A stretch of DNA of 64,000 bases from Streptomyces buecherae. GTDB taxonomy: Bacteria > Actinomycetota > Actinomycetes > Streptomycetales > Streptomycetaceae. The notes beneath the pieces were generated by a model. It did not search any database. It was given only the letters and a program-made list of their open reading frames with translations, and had not been told where the DNA came from. Location: positions 6,178,501-6,242,500 of the forward strand of contig NZ_CP060404.1 of the NCBI RefSeq assembly GCF_014295035.1, in the 5' to 3' direction. Of the stretch, positions 17,509 to 26,083 are shown piece by piece (within the stretch, counting starts at the first letter, position 1; each line of letters starts with the position of its first letter). Position numbers and translations under genes: made by a program.

Positions 17509-19221
17509 ATGAAGCCGCTGGAGGCGGGTGATCCGCGGTCGGTGGGTGGTTACGAACTGCTCGGGCGGCTCGACGGCGGCGGCATGGGCGTGGTCTTCCT
17601 CGGCCGGGCCGCCACCGGATACATCGCCGCCCTCAAGGTGGCGCGCGCCGAGTTAGCCGACGACCCGGAGTTCCGGCGCCGCTTCGCCCGCGAGGTGGAG
17701 GCCGCCCGCCGGGTCGACGCCCGCTTCACGGCCGCCGTCCTGGACGCCGACCCGCACGCGCCCCGGCCCTGGCTGGCCACCGAGTACATCGCCGGCGTCC
17801 CGATCAACGCGGCCGTCGCCGACCGCGGGCCGCTGCCGGAGGACGCGCTGCGCGCCCTGCTGGCCGGGACCGCCCGGGCCCTTGAGGCCATCCACGCCGT
17901 CGGCCTCACCCACCGGGACCTCAAGCCGTCGAACGTCCTGCTCGCCGACGACGGCCCCCGCGTCATCGACTTCGGCATCGTCCGCTCCACCGAGCACACC
18001 CAGATCACCCGGACCGGCGAACTCTCGGGCAGCCCCGGCTACATGGCGCCCGAACAGTTACGCGGCGACGCCGTCGGGCCGCACACCGACGTGTACGCGC
18101 TGGGCGCGACCCTCGTCTACGCGGCCACCGGCCGCGGCCCGTACGGCGAGGGCGACGTGTTCGCGATGGTCTACCGGACCGTGGAGCAGGACCCGGACCT
18201 GTCCGGCGTGCCCGTCGCGCTGCGGCCGACGCTCGCCCGCTGCCTGGCCAAGAACCCGGCCGAGCGGCCCACGGTGGCCCACTTGCGCGCGGAGTTCGCC
18301 GTGCCCGACACGGTGCGCGAACGCCGCTGGCTGCCATCCGACATCAGCGCCACCCTCGCGCCCCCGCCGCCCGCCGCCCGACCCGCGCCGCCGGGCGCGG
18401 CCCCGCCCGTGGGACCCGCCGCCCCGCCGCCGGCCGCCACGCCCGGGTTCGGCCCGGCCGCCTACGGGCCGCTGCCCCCGCCGCCGATACCCCCGGCCCC
18501 GTCAGCGGCCCAGCCGGCGGCCGTGCCCGCCGCGCGTCGTACCGCCTCCCGGCGGGCCCTGCTGGTGGCGGTCGCGGGCGGCGGCGCCACGGTGGCCGTC
18601 GGCGGGGCGCTCACCCTCTGGCGCGGCCTCGGCGGCGACGCCGACGACGGGGCGAAGGGCCACCGGCCGACGCGCGACCCCAGCGGCGCCGGGGCCGGAG
18701 ACCGAACGAGCGAGCACCCGACGCCGAGCGAGCCGGCCGGCCACGACGAGGCGTCGACCGGGCCGAGCACGCGGGCCCCGCACGGGAGCGGGGACGGGCG
18801 ACTGCCCGAGATCATCGCCGGCACCGCGTTCGGCGCGAAGCCCACGATGGCCGCGCCGACCGGAGCCCCGCCGCACGGGCTCGTGGTCGAGATGCTGATC
18901 GAGGGCAGCGGACGCGCCGCGGACAAGGGCAGCAGCGTCTCCGCCCACTACGTCATGCAGGTCTGGGGCGAGAGCCGGATCGTCGACTCCTCCCACGCGC
19001 GCGGCCGACCCGACACCTTCTTCATCGGCACCGGCCAGGTGATCAAGGGCTGGGACGAGGCGCTGGTCGGCAAGCAGGCCGGCAGCCGCGTCCAACTCGC
19101 GGTGCCACCGGAGAAGGCGTACGGCGCCAAGGGCCTGCCGTCGGAGGGGATCAAGGGCACGGACACGCTGCTGTTCGTGGTGGACCTGATGAGCGTCCCG
19201 GCCACCCGCGACGACCGCTGA
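17509..19221 (+). CDS. Transmembrane Ser/Thr protein kinase fused to an FKBP-type prolyl isomerase
   Basis: 570 residues with three parts. A Hanks-type kinase domain (about 15-265) has the glycine loop GRLDGGGMG, Lys43, catalytic Asp137 in HRDLKPSN and Asp154 in DFG, followed by a Pro/Ala-rich linker. A single membrane helix lies at about 346-362. The outside part (about 435-565) is an FKBP peptidyl-prolyl isomerase with FFIGTGQVIKGWDEAL, VPPEKAYG and DTLLFVVDL. PASTA or other ligand-binding repeats are usual in such receptors, so an FKBP in this place is unusual; it may sense or bind a proline-containing or macrolide-like ligand. ATG 17509 has GGGGAGGG upstream. TAGGCT at 17473 could be its -10. 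Confidence 0.88.
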   Translation: MKPLEAGDPRSVGGYELLGRLDGGGMGVVFLGRAATGYIAALKVARAELADDPEFRRRFAREVEAARRVDARFTAAVLDADPHAPRPWLATEYIAGVPINAAVADRGPLPEDALRALLAGTARALEAIHAVGLTHRDLKPSNVLLADDGPRVIDFGIVRSTEHTQITRTGELSGSPGYMAPEQLRGDAVGPHTDVYALGATLVYAATGRGPYGEGDVFAMVYRTVEQDPDLSGVPVALRPTLARCLAKNPAERPTVAHLRAEFAVPDTVRERRWLPSDISATLAPPPPAARPAPPGAAPPVGPAAPPPAATPGFGPAAYGPLPPPPIPPAPSAAQPAAVPAARRTASRRALLVAVAGGGATVAVGGALTLWRGLGGDADDGAKGHRPTRDPSGAGAGDRTSEHPTPSEPAGHDEASTGPSTRAPHGSGDGRLPEIIAGTAFGAKPTMAAPTGAPPHGLVVEMLIEGSGRAADKGSSVSAHYVMQVWGESRIVDSSHARGRPDTFFIGTGQVIKGWDEALVGKQAGSRVQLAVPPEKAYGAKGLPSEGIKGTDTLLFVVDLMSVPATRDDR

Positions 19222-19457
19222 CCCGCGAGGCCCGCCTCCGGTGTCGGGGCAGGTCGGAGCGGGGCCCGAGGCGGTCCGCCGGCCCCCGGGGAGCACTCGG
19301 GGCGCGGGCGACGCGTACCCTAGGGAGAAGGTCCGTGCGCCGACCACCGCTGTGCGGCGGGGCGCTGGACCGGACGACACGGGCAGGCGACAGCCGGTGC
19401 GGCCCCCACTGCGCGCGGGCTGACGACCTGGCCGGCCCTACGCAAGGAGACGTCACC

Positions 19458-20243
19458 CTGGGCAAGCGACAGCCCGAAGGCCCACCGCCCGCTCCCGCGG
19501 TGCAGCGCATCCGACTGCGCTACACCAAGCGCGGTCGCCTCCGGTTCACCAGCCACCGTGATTTCCAGCGCGCCTTCGAGCGGGCCCTGCGCCGCGCCGA
19601 GGTGCCCATGGCGTACTCGGCGGGCTTCACCCCGCACCCCAAGGTGTCGTACGCCAACGCCGCGCCCACGGGCACCGGCAGCGAGGCCGAGTACCTGGAG
19701 ATCCAGCTCGCCGAGCGACGCGACCCGGAACAGCTCCGGACGCTGCTCAACACCTCGCTCCCGGACGGCCTCGATGTCACCGACGCGGTGGAGGCCACCA
19801 CGTCGGGACTGGCCGACCGGCTCCAGGCGTCCGTGTGGGAGCTGCGGCTCGACGGGGTGGAACACGCCGCGGCCGAGCACGCCGTCGCGGCCTTCCTCGC
19901 GGCGGAGACCGTGGAGGTGCAACGGCGCACGAAAAACGGGTTGCGCAGCTTCGACGCCCGTGGAGCGGTCGTCGGACTGGAAGCGCTCCCAGGTCAGGCC
20001 GATAGGCCGGGCAATGGTGGCTGTGCGATACTGCGCCTGGTTGTTCGGCATGTGACACCTGCCGTGCGACCCGACGACGTCCTGTCCGGTCTCCGCGCTA
20101 CGGCCGACCTGGCGCCGCCGGTCCCCGCTGCGGTGACCAGGCTGGCGCAGGGGCTGCTCGATGAGGAGTCCGACACGGTGACCGATCCGCTCGCACCCGA
20201 CCGCGAGGCAGTCCAGGCCGCCCCACCCACGGCGCCGGAATGA
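19458..20243 (+). CDS. TIGR03936-family radical SAM-associated protein (DUF2344)
   Basis: A 261-residue protein starting with the family segment VQRIRLRYTKRGRLRFTSHRDFQRAFERA. It is the partner of the TIGR03960 radical SAM protein and is often the C-terminal half of a single fused protein in other phyla. No ATG, GTG or TTG stands at the usual N-terminus. The CTG at 19458 does, with AAGGAG at 19444-19449 eight bases before it, and gives the LGKRQPEGPPP start I expect for Streptomyces homologues. The alternative is GTG 19335 (41 residues longer, also with a purine-rich site AGGGAGAAGG), whose extra residues are not conserved. Family certain, start uncertain. Confidence 0.85.
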   Translation: MGKRQPEGPPPAPAVQRIRLRYTKRGRLRFTSHRDFQRAFERALRRAEVPMAYSAGFTPHPKVSYANAAPTGTGSEAEYLEIQLAERRDPEQLRTLLNTSLPDGLDVTDAVEATTSGLADRLQASVWELRLDGVEHAAAEHAVAAFLAAETVEVQRRTKNGLRSFDARGAVVGLEALPGQADRPGNGGCAILRLVVRHVTPAVRPDDVLSGLRATADLAPPVPAAVTRLAQGLLDEESDTVTDPLAPDREAVQAAPPTAPE

Positions 20244-20518
20244 CCGCCGTACCGGGGGCAACGCCCGCTCGCGGGGGAGCGCCGGAGGGTCCCGGCTAGG
20301 GATGGTCGTCGACGCGCCGCCGCTTCACGGGCATCCGCCCGGCCGCGGCAGGCGCACTGACCAGGAGACTTTCGCCGGTGCCCAGAACGGGACCCGGCGA
20401 GCGAGACAACAGCTCCCGTGCGGCGCCCGCGCCCCGGATGGCGGTACCGCGCACATCACGCGGTGCCGCGGCCGGAATCAGGCGCGGCGCCCGGGAGCGT
20501 GACGGGAGAACCGCCCGC

Positions 20519-23500
20519 ATGCTCGAACCAATTGAGCCCCACGAATCCACGCAGGCCCAGCAGGTGGCCGAATCGGCCGACCGGCCCGGCGCCGAGGGCC
20601 CGCTGGGGGACAGCCCCAGCGGCACCCTGCCGCCGCGCCGCCGGCGCCGCGCCGCCTCCCGGCCCGCCGGCCCGCCGGTCGCGAAGGCCGACACCGCCGC
20701 GCTGAGCGGCGACGACGCGGCGTCCACGGAGCTGGCGTCGGCCGCCCCGGCCGCCGCCTCCGTAGCCGCCGTCGCGGCCTCCGGCGCCGCCGACGAGCCG
20801 CGCGCCACCGCCGCCGACACCCTTGCCTCCGACACCGGTGAGGCCGGCGACACGGAGGCCGCCCCGCGCGGCCGTACCCGCCGCCGGGCCACCCGCAAGG
20901 CCACCGCCCCGGCCGGCGCGCCCGCCGCCACCGAGGCCGCCGCCCAGCCCGAGCCGGTCGCCGCTGCCGCCCCCGTCGCGACCGCTGCCGACGCCGACGA
21001 GGCCGCTGCCGGCGCCGACGAGGCCGCCGCCGAGGAGTCCGCGCCGCGCGCCCGCAGCCGTCGCCGCGCGACCCGTAAGGCCACCGCCCCGGCCGGCGCC
21101 CCGCAGCGCGCCGCCGACGAGGCGCCCGCGGACGAGGAAGAGGAGGAGCCGGTGGCCGAGCAGGCCCCGGCCGCCGCCCTCGCCCAGCCCGAGCCCGCCG
21201 CCGCTGCCGCCGCCGCGACCACTGCCGACGCCGGCGCCGACGAGGCCGCCGCCGAGGAGTCCGCGCCGCGCGCCCGCAGCCGCCGCCGCGCGACCCGTAA
21301 GGCCACCGCCCCGGCCGGCCCCGCGCGGGGCGTCGAGACGCCCGCCGCCGAGGTGGCCGCCGACCACGCCGCCGCCCCGGAGCCGGCTGCCGAAGCCGTG
21401 TCCGAGACCTCCACCGAAGCCGGCGCCGAGCCGGCGGCGGAGGCCGAGCCGGCGCCGAGGTCGCGCACCCGGCGCCGCGCCGTGCGCAGGACGGCCACCG
21501 CCGAGCCGCAGGAGACGGCCGCCGACGAGCGGGAGGCCGCGGCGGAGCCCGCGCCCGCGACGCGGCGCACCCGCCAGCGGGCCGCCAGCGAGCCGGCCGC
21601 GCCCGCCGCGAGCGCCCCGGAGGCCGCGGCCGAGCCGCGGGCCGCCGAGACCACCAACACCACCCCGACCCAGGAGCCGGTGCGGGGGCGGCGGCGTGCC
21701 GTGCGCCCGCCGACCGCCGTCTTCCAGGCGCCGGTCTTCGCCGAGCCGATGTTCCAGACCCCGGAGACCGCGGCGGCAGCCGCCGCGGCTGCCGGACGAC
21801 AGGACGACGGGTACGAGGAGGAGGAGCCCGCCGCGGAGCGGGCCACCACCAGCAGCCGGCGCCGCCGCCGGCGCCGGGCCGTCGAGGACGAGCCGGCCGC
21901 CGAGCGGGCCGTGCCCGAGACCAGGGCCCCGAGCGAGGCCGGCCAGCCCGCGACCGAGCCGGCCGACGAGGCCGACGAGGCGCTCGCCGACGGCGCCGCC
22001 GAGCCGGAGCACGACGCGGAGGCCGAGGACGAGGGCGGCGACCGCCCCTCGCGCCGTCGCCGTCGCGGTGGCCGCCGCCGTCGCCGGGGCGAGGCGCTCG
22101 ACGCCGAGGGCGCCGACGAGCACGCCGATGGTGAGCGAGCCGACCAGCCCGAGCAGGCCGAGCACGCGGAGCAGGCTTCCGCGCCCGAGCCCGCCGACGA
22201 GGAGCAGCACGCCGAGGACGACGAGCCCGGCGAGGACGACGCGACGGGCGGCGGCTCCAGCAGCAGCCGGCGTCGTCGGCGCCGGCGCCGGCGCAGCGGC
22301 GACGGCGCGGACGCCACCGGCGGGGACGACCCGGAGCGTACGGTCGTCAAGATCCGCGAGCCGCGCGAGCGGCGCGCCAAGGACGTCGAGCCCTCCGACG
22401 AGGTGCAGTCCATCAAGGGCTCCACGCGCCTTGAGGCCAAGAAGCAGCGCCGCCGCGAAGGCCGCGAGCAGGGCCGGCGTCGGGTGCCGATCATCACCGA
22501 GGCGGAGTTCCTGGCGCGCCGCGAGGCCGTCGAGCGCGTGATGGTCGTCCGGCAGAGCGGCGAGCGCACCCAGATCGGCGTGCTGGAGGACAACGTCCTC
22601 GTCGAGCACTTCGTGAACAAGGAGCAGGCCACCAGCTACGTCGGCAACGTGTACCTGGGCAAGGTGCAGAACGTGCTGCCGTCGATGGAGGCCGCGTTCG
22701 TCGACATCGGCAAGGGCCGCAACGCGGTCCTGTACGCCGGTGAGGTGAACTTCGAGGCGCTCGGCATGGGCCACGGCCCGCGCCGCATCGAGACCGCGCT
22801 CAAGTCCGGCCAGTCCGTCCTGGTCCAGGTCACCAAGGACCCGATCGGCCACAAGGGCGCCCGGCTGACCAGCCAGGTCTCGCTGCCCGGCCGCTACCTG
22901 GTGTACGTGCCCGAGGGCTCGATGACCGGCATCAGCCGCAAGCTCCCGGACACCGAGCGGGCGCGGCTGAAGCAGATCCTCAAGAAGATCGTCCCCGAGG
23001 ACGCGGGCGTCATCGTGCGCACCGCGGCCGAGGGCGCGAGCGAGGACGAGCTGACCCGCGACGTCGCCCGCCTGCAGGCGCAGTGGGAGGAGATCCAGCA
23101 GAAGGCGAAGAACGGCGGCAGCTCGCACGCCCCCACGCTGCTCTACGGCGAGCCGGACATGACCGTCCGCGTCGTGCGCGACATCTTCAACGAGGACTTC
23201 TCCAAGGTCATCGTCAGCGGTGACGGCGCGTGGGAGACCATCCACGGGTACGTCTCGCACGTCGCGCCCGACCTCGCCGACCGGCTCCAGAAGTGGACGT
23301 CGGACGTGGACGTGTTCGCCACGTACCGCATCGACGAGCAGCTCATGAAGGCGCTCGACCGCAAGGTCTGGCTGCCCAGCGGCGGCTCGCTGGTGATCGA
23401 CCGGACCGAGGCGATGGTCGTGGTCGACGTCAACACCGGCAAGTTCACCGGCCAGGGCGGCAACCTGGAGGAGACGGTCACCAGGAACAACCTGGAGGCG

Positions 23501-24907
23501 GCCGAGGAGATCGTGCGTCAGCTCCGGCTGCGCGACCTCGGCGGCATCATCGTGATCGACTTCATCGACATGGTCCTGGAGTCCAACCGGGACCTGGTGC
23601 TGCGCCGCCTCCTGGAGTGCCTGGGCCGCGACCGTACGAAGCACCAGGTGGCCGAGGTGACCTCGCTGGGCCTGGTGCAGATGACCCGCAAGCGCGTCGG
23701 GCAGGGGCTCCTGGAGTCCTTCTCCGAATCGTGCGTGCACTGCAACGGGCGCGGCGTCCTGGTCCACATGGACCAGCCGACCTCCGTCGGTGGCGGGGGC
23801 GGCGGCAAGCGCGGCAAGAAGAAGAAGGGCGGCGCCGACCAGCACGAGCACGTCCACGTGCCGGCCGAGGCCGAGCGCCCGGCGATCCAGCCCGTGCCGG
23901 CCGAGACCGCCCCGGCCCCGGTGGCGGAGCCCGTCGAGCCGGCCGTCGCCGAGGCGGAGGAGGAGTGGTTCGGCAGCGCCGCCGAGGCGCAGGCCGCCGC
24001 CGAGTCGGGACGCGGTTCGGCCGCCTCGCGCCGCGGTCGCCGGCGCGCCAGCCGCAAGGCGTCGGCCCCCGCGGGCTCGCCCCGGCAGGCCGAGGTGAGC
24101 GTGGACGAGCAGGTCGCCCCGCCCGCCGCCGAGACCCCGGCCCCGGCCGTCGCCCCGGCCCCGGCGGAGCCGACCCCGGCTGCCGCCGAGCCAGTCGCCG
24201 AGCCGGCCGCGCAGCCGATCCCGGAGCCGGCCGCACAGTCGGTCCCGGAGCCGGTCGCACAGCCGACCCCGGAGCCGGCCGCGCCCGCCGCGCCGCCGCG
24301 CGCTCGCCGTCGGGTGACGCGCAAGGTCACCGCGCCGGCCGGGTCGCCGGCCGACGCGGAGGCGGCCGTGGTCGTGGTCGGCCCGTCCGGCACGGACCGC
24401 GTCGCGGACGAGACGCCGGCCGAGCCCGTGGCGGAGCCGGCGGTCGCCGGTACGCCGGAGCCGGTCGCCGCCCCCGACGCGCTGGTCGAGGCGGCGGAGG
24501 AGGAGGCCGCGTCGGAGGAGGCGGCCCCGGTGGCGAAGAAGGCCGCCAGGAAGGCTCCGGCCAAGAAGACCGCGGCCAAGAAGGCCACCGCGAAGAAGAC
24601 GGCCGCGAAGAAGGTCCCGGCCAAGAAGGCGGCGGCCAAGAAGGCGGAGCCCGAGGCGGCGGCGTCCGACGCGGCCGAGGCCGAGGACGCGGCGGCCCCG
24701 GAGGCGGACGAGCCGACGACCGCCAAGAAGGCCACCGCGAAGAAGACGGCCGCCAAGAAGGCCCCGGCCAGCAAGGCAGCCGCCAAGAAGGCCCCGGCCA
24801 AGAAGGCGGCGACCAAGAAGGCCACCGCCAAGAAGACGGCCACCAAGAAGACCGCCGCGGCGGAGCAGTCGCCCGCCTCGGCCGTGTCGGCCACCACGGA
24901 GGACTGA
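20519..24907 (+). CDS. rne: Ribonuclease E/G with long repetitive N- and C-terminal arms
   Basis: A 1462-residue endoribonuclease for mRNA decay and rRNA processing. The catalytic core (about 655-1085) has an S1 RNA-binding domain (NVYLGKVQNVLPSMEAAFVDIG), metal-binding Asp970 in VVVDVNTGKF and Asp1014 in IVIDFIDM, and the zinc-link Cys1072/Cys1075 (CVHC). Both arms are Ala/Glu/Arg-rich and repetitive: RRRATRKATAPAG-type basic modules recur at least five times, three of them in the N-arm. The last 120 residues are histone-H1-like KKA/KKT repeats. The arms lie on opposite sides of the core, as in other Streptomyces RNase E proteins. ATG 20519 follows GGGAGAA. A terminator ends the gene. Confidence 0.95.
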   Translation: MLEPIEPHESTQAQQVAESADRPGAEGPLGDSPSGTLPPRRRRRAASRPAGPPVAKADTAALSGDDAASTELASAAPAAASVAAVAASGAADEPRATAADTLASDTGEAGDTEAAPRGRTRRRATRKATAPAGAPAATEAAAQPEPVAAAAPVATAADADEAAAGADEAAAEESAPRARSRRRATRKATAPAGAPQRAADEAPADEEEEEPVAEQAPAAALAQPEPAAAAAAATTADAGADEAAAEESAPRARSRRRATRKATAPAGPARGVETPAAEVAADHAAAPEPAAEAVSETSTEAGAEPAAEAEPAPRSRTRRRAVRRTATAEPQETAADEREAAAEPAPATRRTRQRAASEPAAPAASAPEAAAEPRAAETTNTTPTQEPVRGRRRAVRPPTAVFQAPVFAEPMFQTPETAAAAAAAAGRQDDGYEEEEPAAERATTSSRRRRRRRAVEDEPAAERAVPETRAPSEAGQPATEPADEADEALADGAAEPEHDAEAEDEGGDRPSRRRRRGGRRRRRGEALDAEGADEHADGERADQPEQAEHAEQASAPEPADEEQHAEDDEPGEDDATGGGSSSSRRRRRRRRRSGDGADATGGDDPERTVVKIREPRERRAKDVEPSDEVQSIKGSTRLEAKKQRRREGREQGRRRVPIITEAEFLARREAVERVMVVRQSGERTQIGVLEDNVLVEHFVNKEQATSYVGNVYLGKVQNVLPSMEAAFVDIGKGRNAVLYAGEVNFEALGMGHGPRRIETALKSGQSVLVQVTKDPIGHKGARLTSQVSLPGRYLVYVPEGSMTGISRKLPDTERARLKQILKKIVPEDAGVIVRTAAEGASEDELTRDVARLQAQWEEIQQKAKNGGSSHAPTLLYGEPDMTVRVVRDIFNEDFSKVIVSGDGAWETIHGYVSHVAPDLADRLQKWTSDVDVFATYRIDEQLMKALDRKVWLPSGGSLVIDRTEAMVVVDVNTGKFTGQGGNLEETVTRNNLEAAEEIVRQLRLRDLGGIIVIDFIDMVLESNRDLVLRRLLECLGRDRTKHQVAEVTSLGLVQMTRKRVGQGLLESFSESCVHCNGRGVLVHMDQPTSVGGGGGGKRGKKKKGGADQHEHVHVPAEAERPAIQPVPAETAPAPVAEPVEPAVAEAEEEWFGSAAEAQAAAESGRGSAASRRGRRRASRKASAPAGSPRQAEVSVDEQVAPPAAETPAPAVAPAPAEPTPAAAEPVAEPAAQPIPEPAAQSVPEPVAQPTPEPAAPAAPPRARRRVTRKVTAPAGSPADAEAAVVVVGPSGTDRVADETPAEPVAEPAVAGTPEPVAAPDALVEAAEEEAASEEAAPVAKKAARKAPAKKTAAKKATAKKTAAKKVPAKKAAAKKAEPEAAASDAAEAEDAAAPEADEPTTAKKATAKKTAAKKAPASKAAAKKAPAKKAATKKATAKKTATKKTAAAEQSPASAVSATTED

Positions 24908-24938
24908 CCGCCCCGCGCAGGCACCCGGCCCCACCGAG

Positions 24939-24977
24939 CGCCGCTCCCCGGACCCGTCACGGGCCCGGGGAGCGGCG
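24939..24977 (+). terminator. Terminator after rne
   Basis: 13-bp stem CGCCGCTCCCCGG (24939-24951) with CCGGGGAGCGGCG (24965-24977), 13-base loop. Confidence 0.85.
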
Positions 24978-25124
24978 CGTCGGGGGTCCCGTGAGCCTGC
25001 GCGGCGGATCCCGTACGAGCGATCCCGTACGAGCCGCCCCGGGCGGGGGCGCGGGTGGCGTCATGGGACGGAGCGCTGTGGCGGGTGCGGCCCGTGGTGC
25101 GGCCGGTGCCTCAGCGGGGCCGGT

Positions 25125-25154
25125 TTGACCCTGCGGCGCGGCACGCCGTAATCT
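25125..25154 (+). promoter_or_regulatory. Promoter of the rplU-rpmA operon
   Basis: TTGACC (25125-25130) and TAATCT (25149-25154) separated by 18 bases, the best housekeeping-type promoter in the window. It leaves an untranslated leader of about 155 bases before rplU, with short self-complementary stretches (GGGCTC near 25214, GAGCCC near 25253) that could form a regulatory fold. Confidence 0.75.
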
Positions 25155-25319
25155 TGACTGTCGGCGTCTGTACGCCAAACCCCTGAGCAACTCCCTTCCG
25201 ACGCGGGCCCTCGGGCTCCTCGGTAGAGGCCGCTCGTCCACTCGGATCTCATGAGCCCTCGGCCCATGTGAGCGGCTGGCATCAGGGGTCCCGTTTACTA
25301 GCGAGAGAGCGAGATCCGC

Positions 25320-25640
25320 GTGTACGCCATCGTGCGCAGCGGTGGTCGCCAGCACAAGGTTGCTGTCGGCGACATCGTTGAGGTTGACAAGATTTCCACC
25401 GCCAATGTTGGCGACACGGTAGAGCTCTCTACCCTGCTCGTTGTCGACGGCGACGCGGTCACCAGCGACCCGTGGGTGCTGGCCGGGATCAAGGTGCAGG
25501 CCGAGGTCGTGGACCACCACAAGGGCGCGAAGATCGACATTCTTCGCTACAAGAACAAGACCGGCTACCGGCGTCGTCAGGGCCACCGCCAGCAGTACAC
25601 GGCGATCAAGGTCACCGGCATCCCGACGGCCGCGAAGTAA
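25320..25640 (+). CDS. rplU: 50S ribosomal protein L21
   Basis: A 106-residue ribosomal protein, standard length, starting VYAIVRSGGRQHKV with the L21 signature in the C-terminal half (KRRQGHRQ-like basic segment, here YRRRQGHRQQYT). It binds 23S rRNA in the large subunit. Start is GTG 25320, where the conserved N-terminus begins. rpmA follows after 14 bases, so the two are co-transcribed. Confidence 0.97.
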   Translation: MYAIVRSGGRQHKVAVGDIVEVDKISTANVGDTVELSTLLVVDGDAVTSDPWVLAGIKVQAEVVDHHKGAKIDILRYKNKTGYRRRQGHRQQYTAIKVTGIPTAAK

Positions 25641-25654
25641 GGGACTGAGGAGAG

Positions 25655-25909
25655 ATGGCACACAAGAAGGGCGCATCGTCCACTCGGAACGGTCGCGACT
25701 CCAACGCTCAGCGGCTCGGCGTGAAGCGCTTCGGCGGTCAGGTCGTGAACGCCGGTGAGATCCTGGTCCGCCAGCGTGGCACCCACTTCCACCCGGGCTC
25801 CGGCGTCGGGCGCGGCGGTGACGACACCCTGTTCGCGCTGAACGCCGGCGCGGTGGAGTTCGGCACCTTCCGCGGCCGCAAGGTCGTGAACATCGTTCCG
25901 GTCGCCTGA
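25655..25909 (+). CDS. rpmA: 50S ribosomal protein L27
   Basis: An 84-residue protein starting MAHKKGASSTRNGRDSNAQ, so it lacks the cleavable N-terminal extension seen in Firmicutes L27. L27 sits at the peptidyl-transferase centre. ATG 25655 has GAGGAGAG just upstream. It is the second gene of the rplU operon; a hairpin lies downstream before obgE. Confidence 0.97.
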   Translation: MAHKKGASSTRNGRDSNAQRLGVKRFGGQVVNAGEILVRQRGTHFHPGSGVGRGGDDTLFALNAGAVEFGTFRGRKVVNIVPVA

Positions 25910-25952
25910 TCACCCTGATCACGGCGGACCGCGCGTAACGGTTCTTTCGCGG

Positions 25953-26015
25953 AGGCGGACCTCCCTTCTCGTACGGACTCCGACGGAGTCCCGATGCGGG
26001 AAGAGGGTCCGCCTT
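25953..26015 (+). terminator. Terminator or attenuator between rpmA and obgE
   Basis: Long stem AGGCGGACC...TCCCTT (25953-25967) against AAGAGGGTCCGCCTT (26001-26015) with one bulge, and an inner hairpin GGACTCCGACGGAGTCC. A short T-run (CTTTCG) follows. It can uncouple obgE from the ribosomal-protein operon. Confidence 0.7.
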
Positions 26016-26022
26016 TCGCGTG

Positions 26023-26051
26023 TTGTCCCACCAGACAGCACGCAGTAGACA
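26023..26051 (+). promoter_or_regulatory. Promoter of obgE
   Basis: TTGTCC (26023-26028), 17-base spacer, TAGACA (26046-26051). It sits after the rpmA hairpin and about 32 bases before the obgE start, giving obgE its own transcription start. Confidence 0.6.
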
Positions 26052-26083
26052 TCTTTGTATGCAGGTAACTGGAGGCACATCCC

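Noticed and set aside
20456..24934. 1492-codon open frame on the minus strand opposite rne
   Set aside because: It mirrors the Ala/Arg/Glu repeats of rne, has a Gly/Leu/Arg-only composition and no family motif; the plus-strand frame carries the RNase E core.
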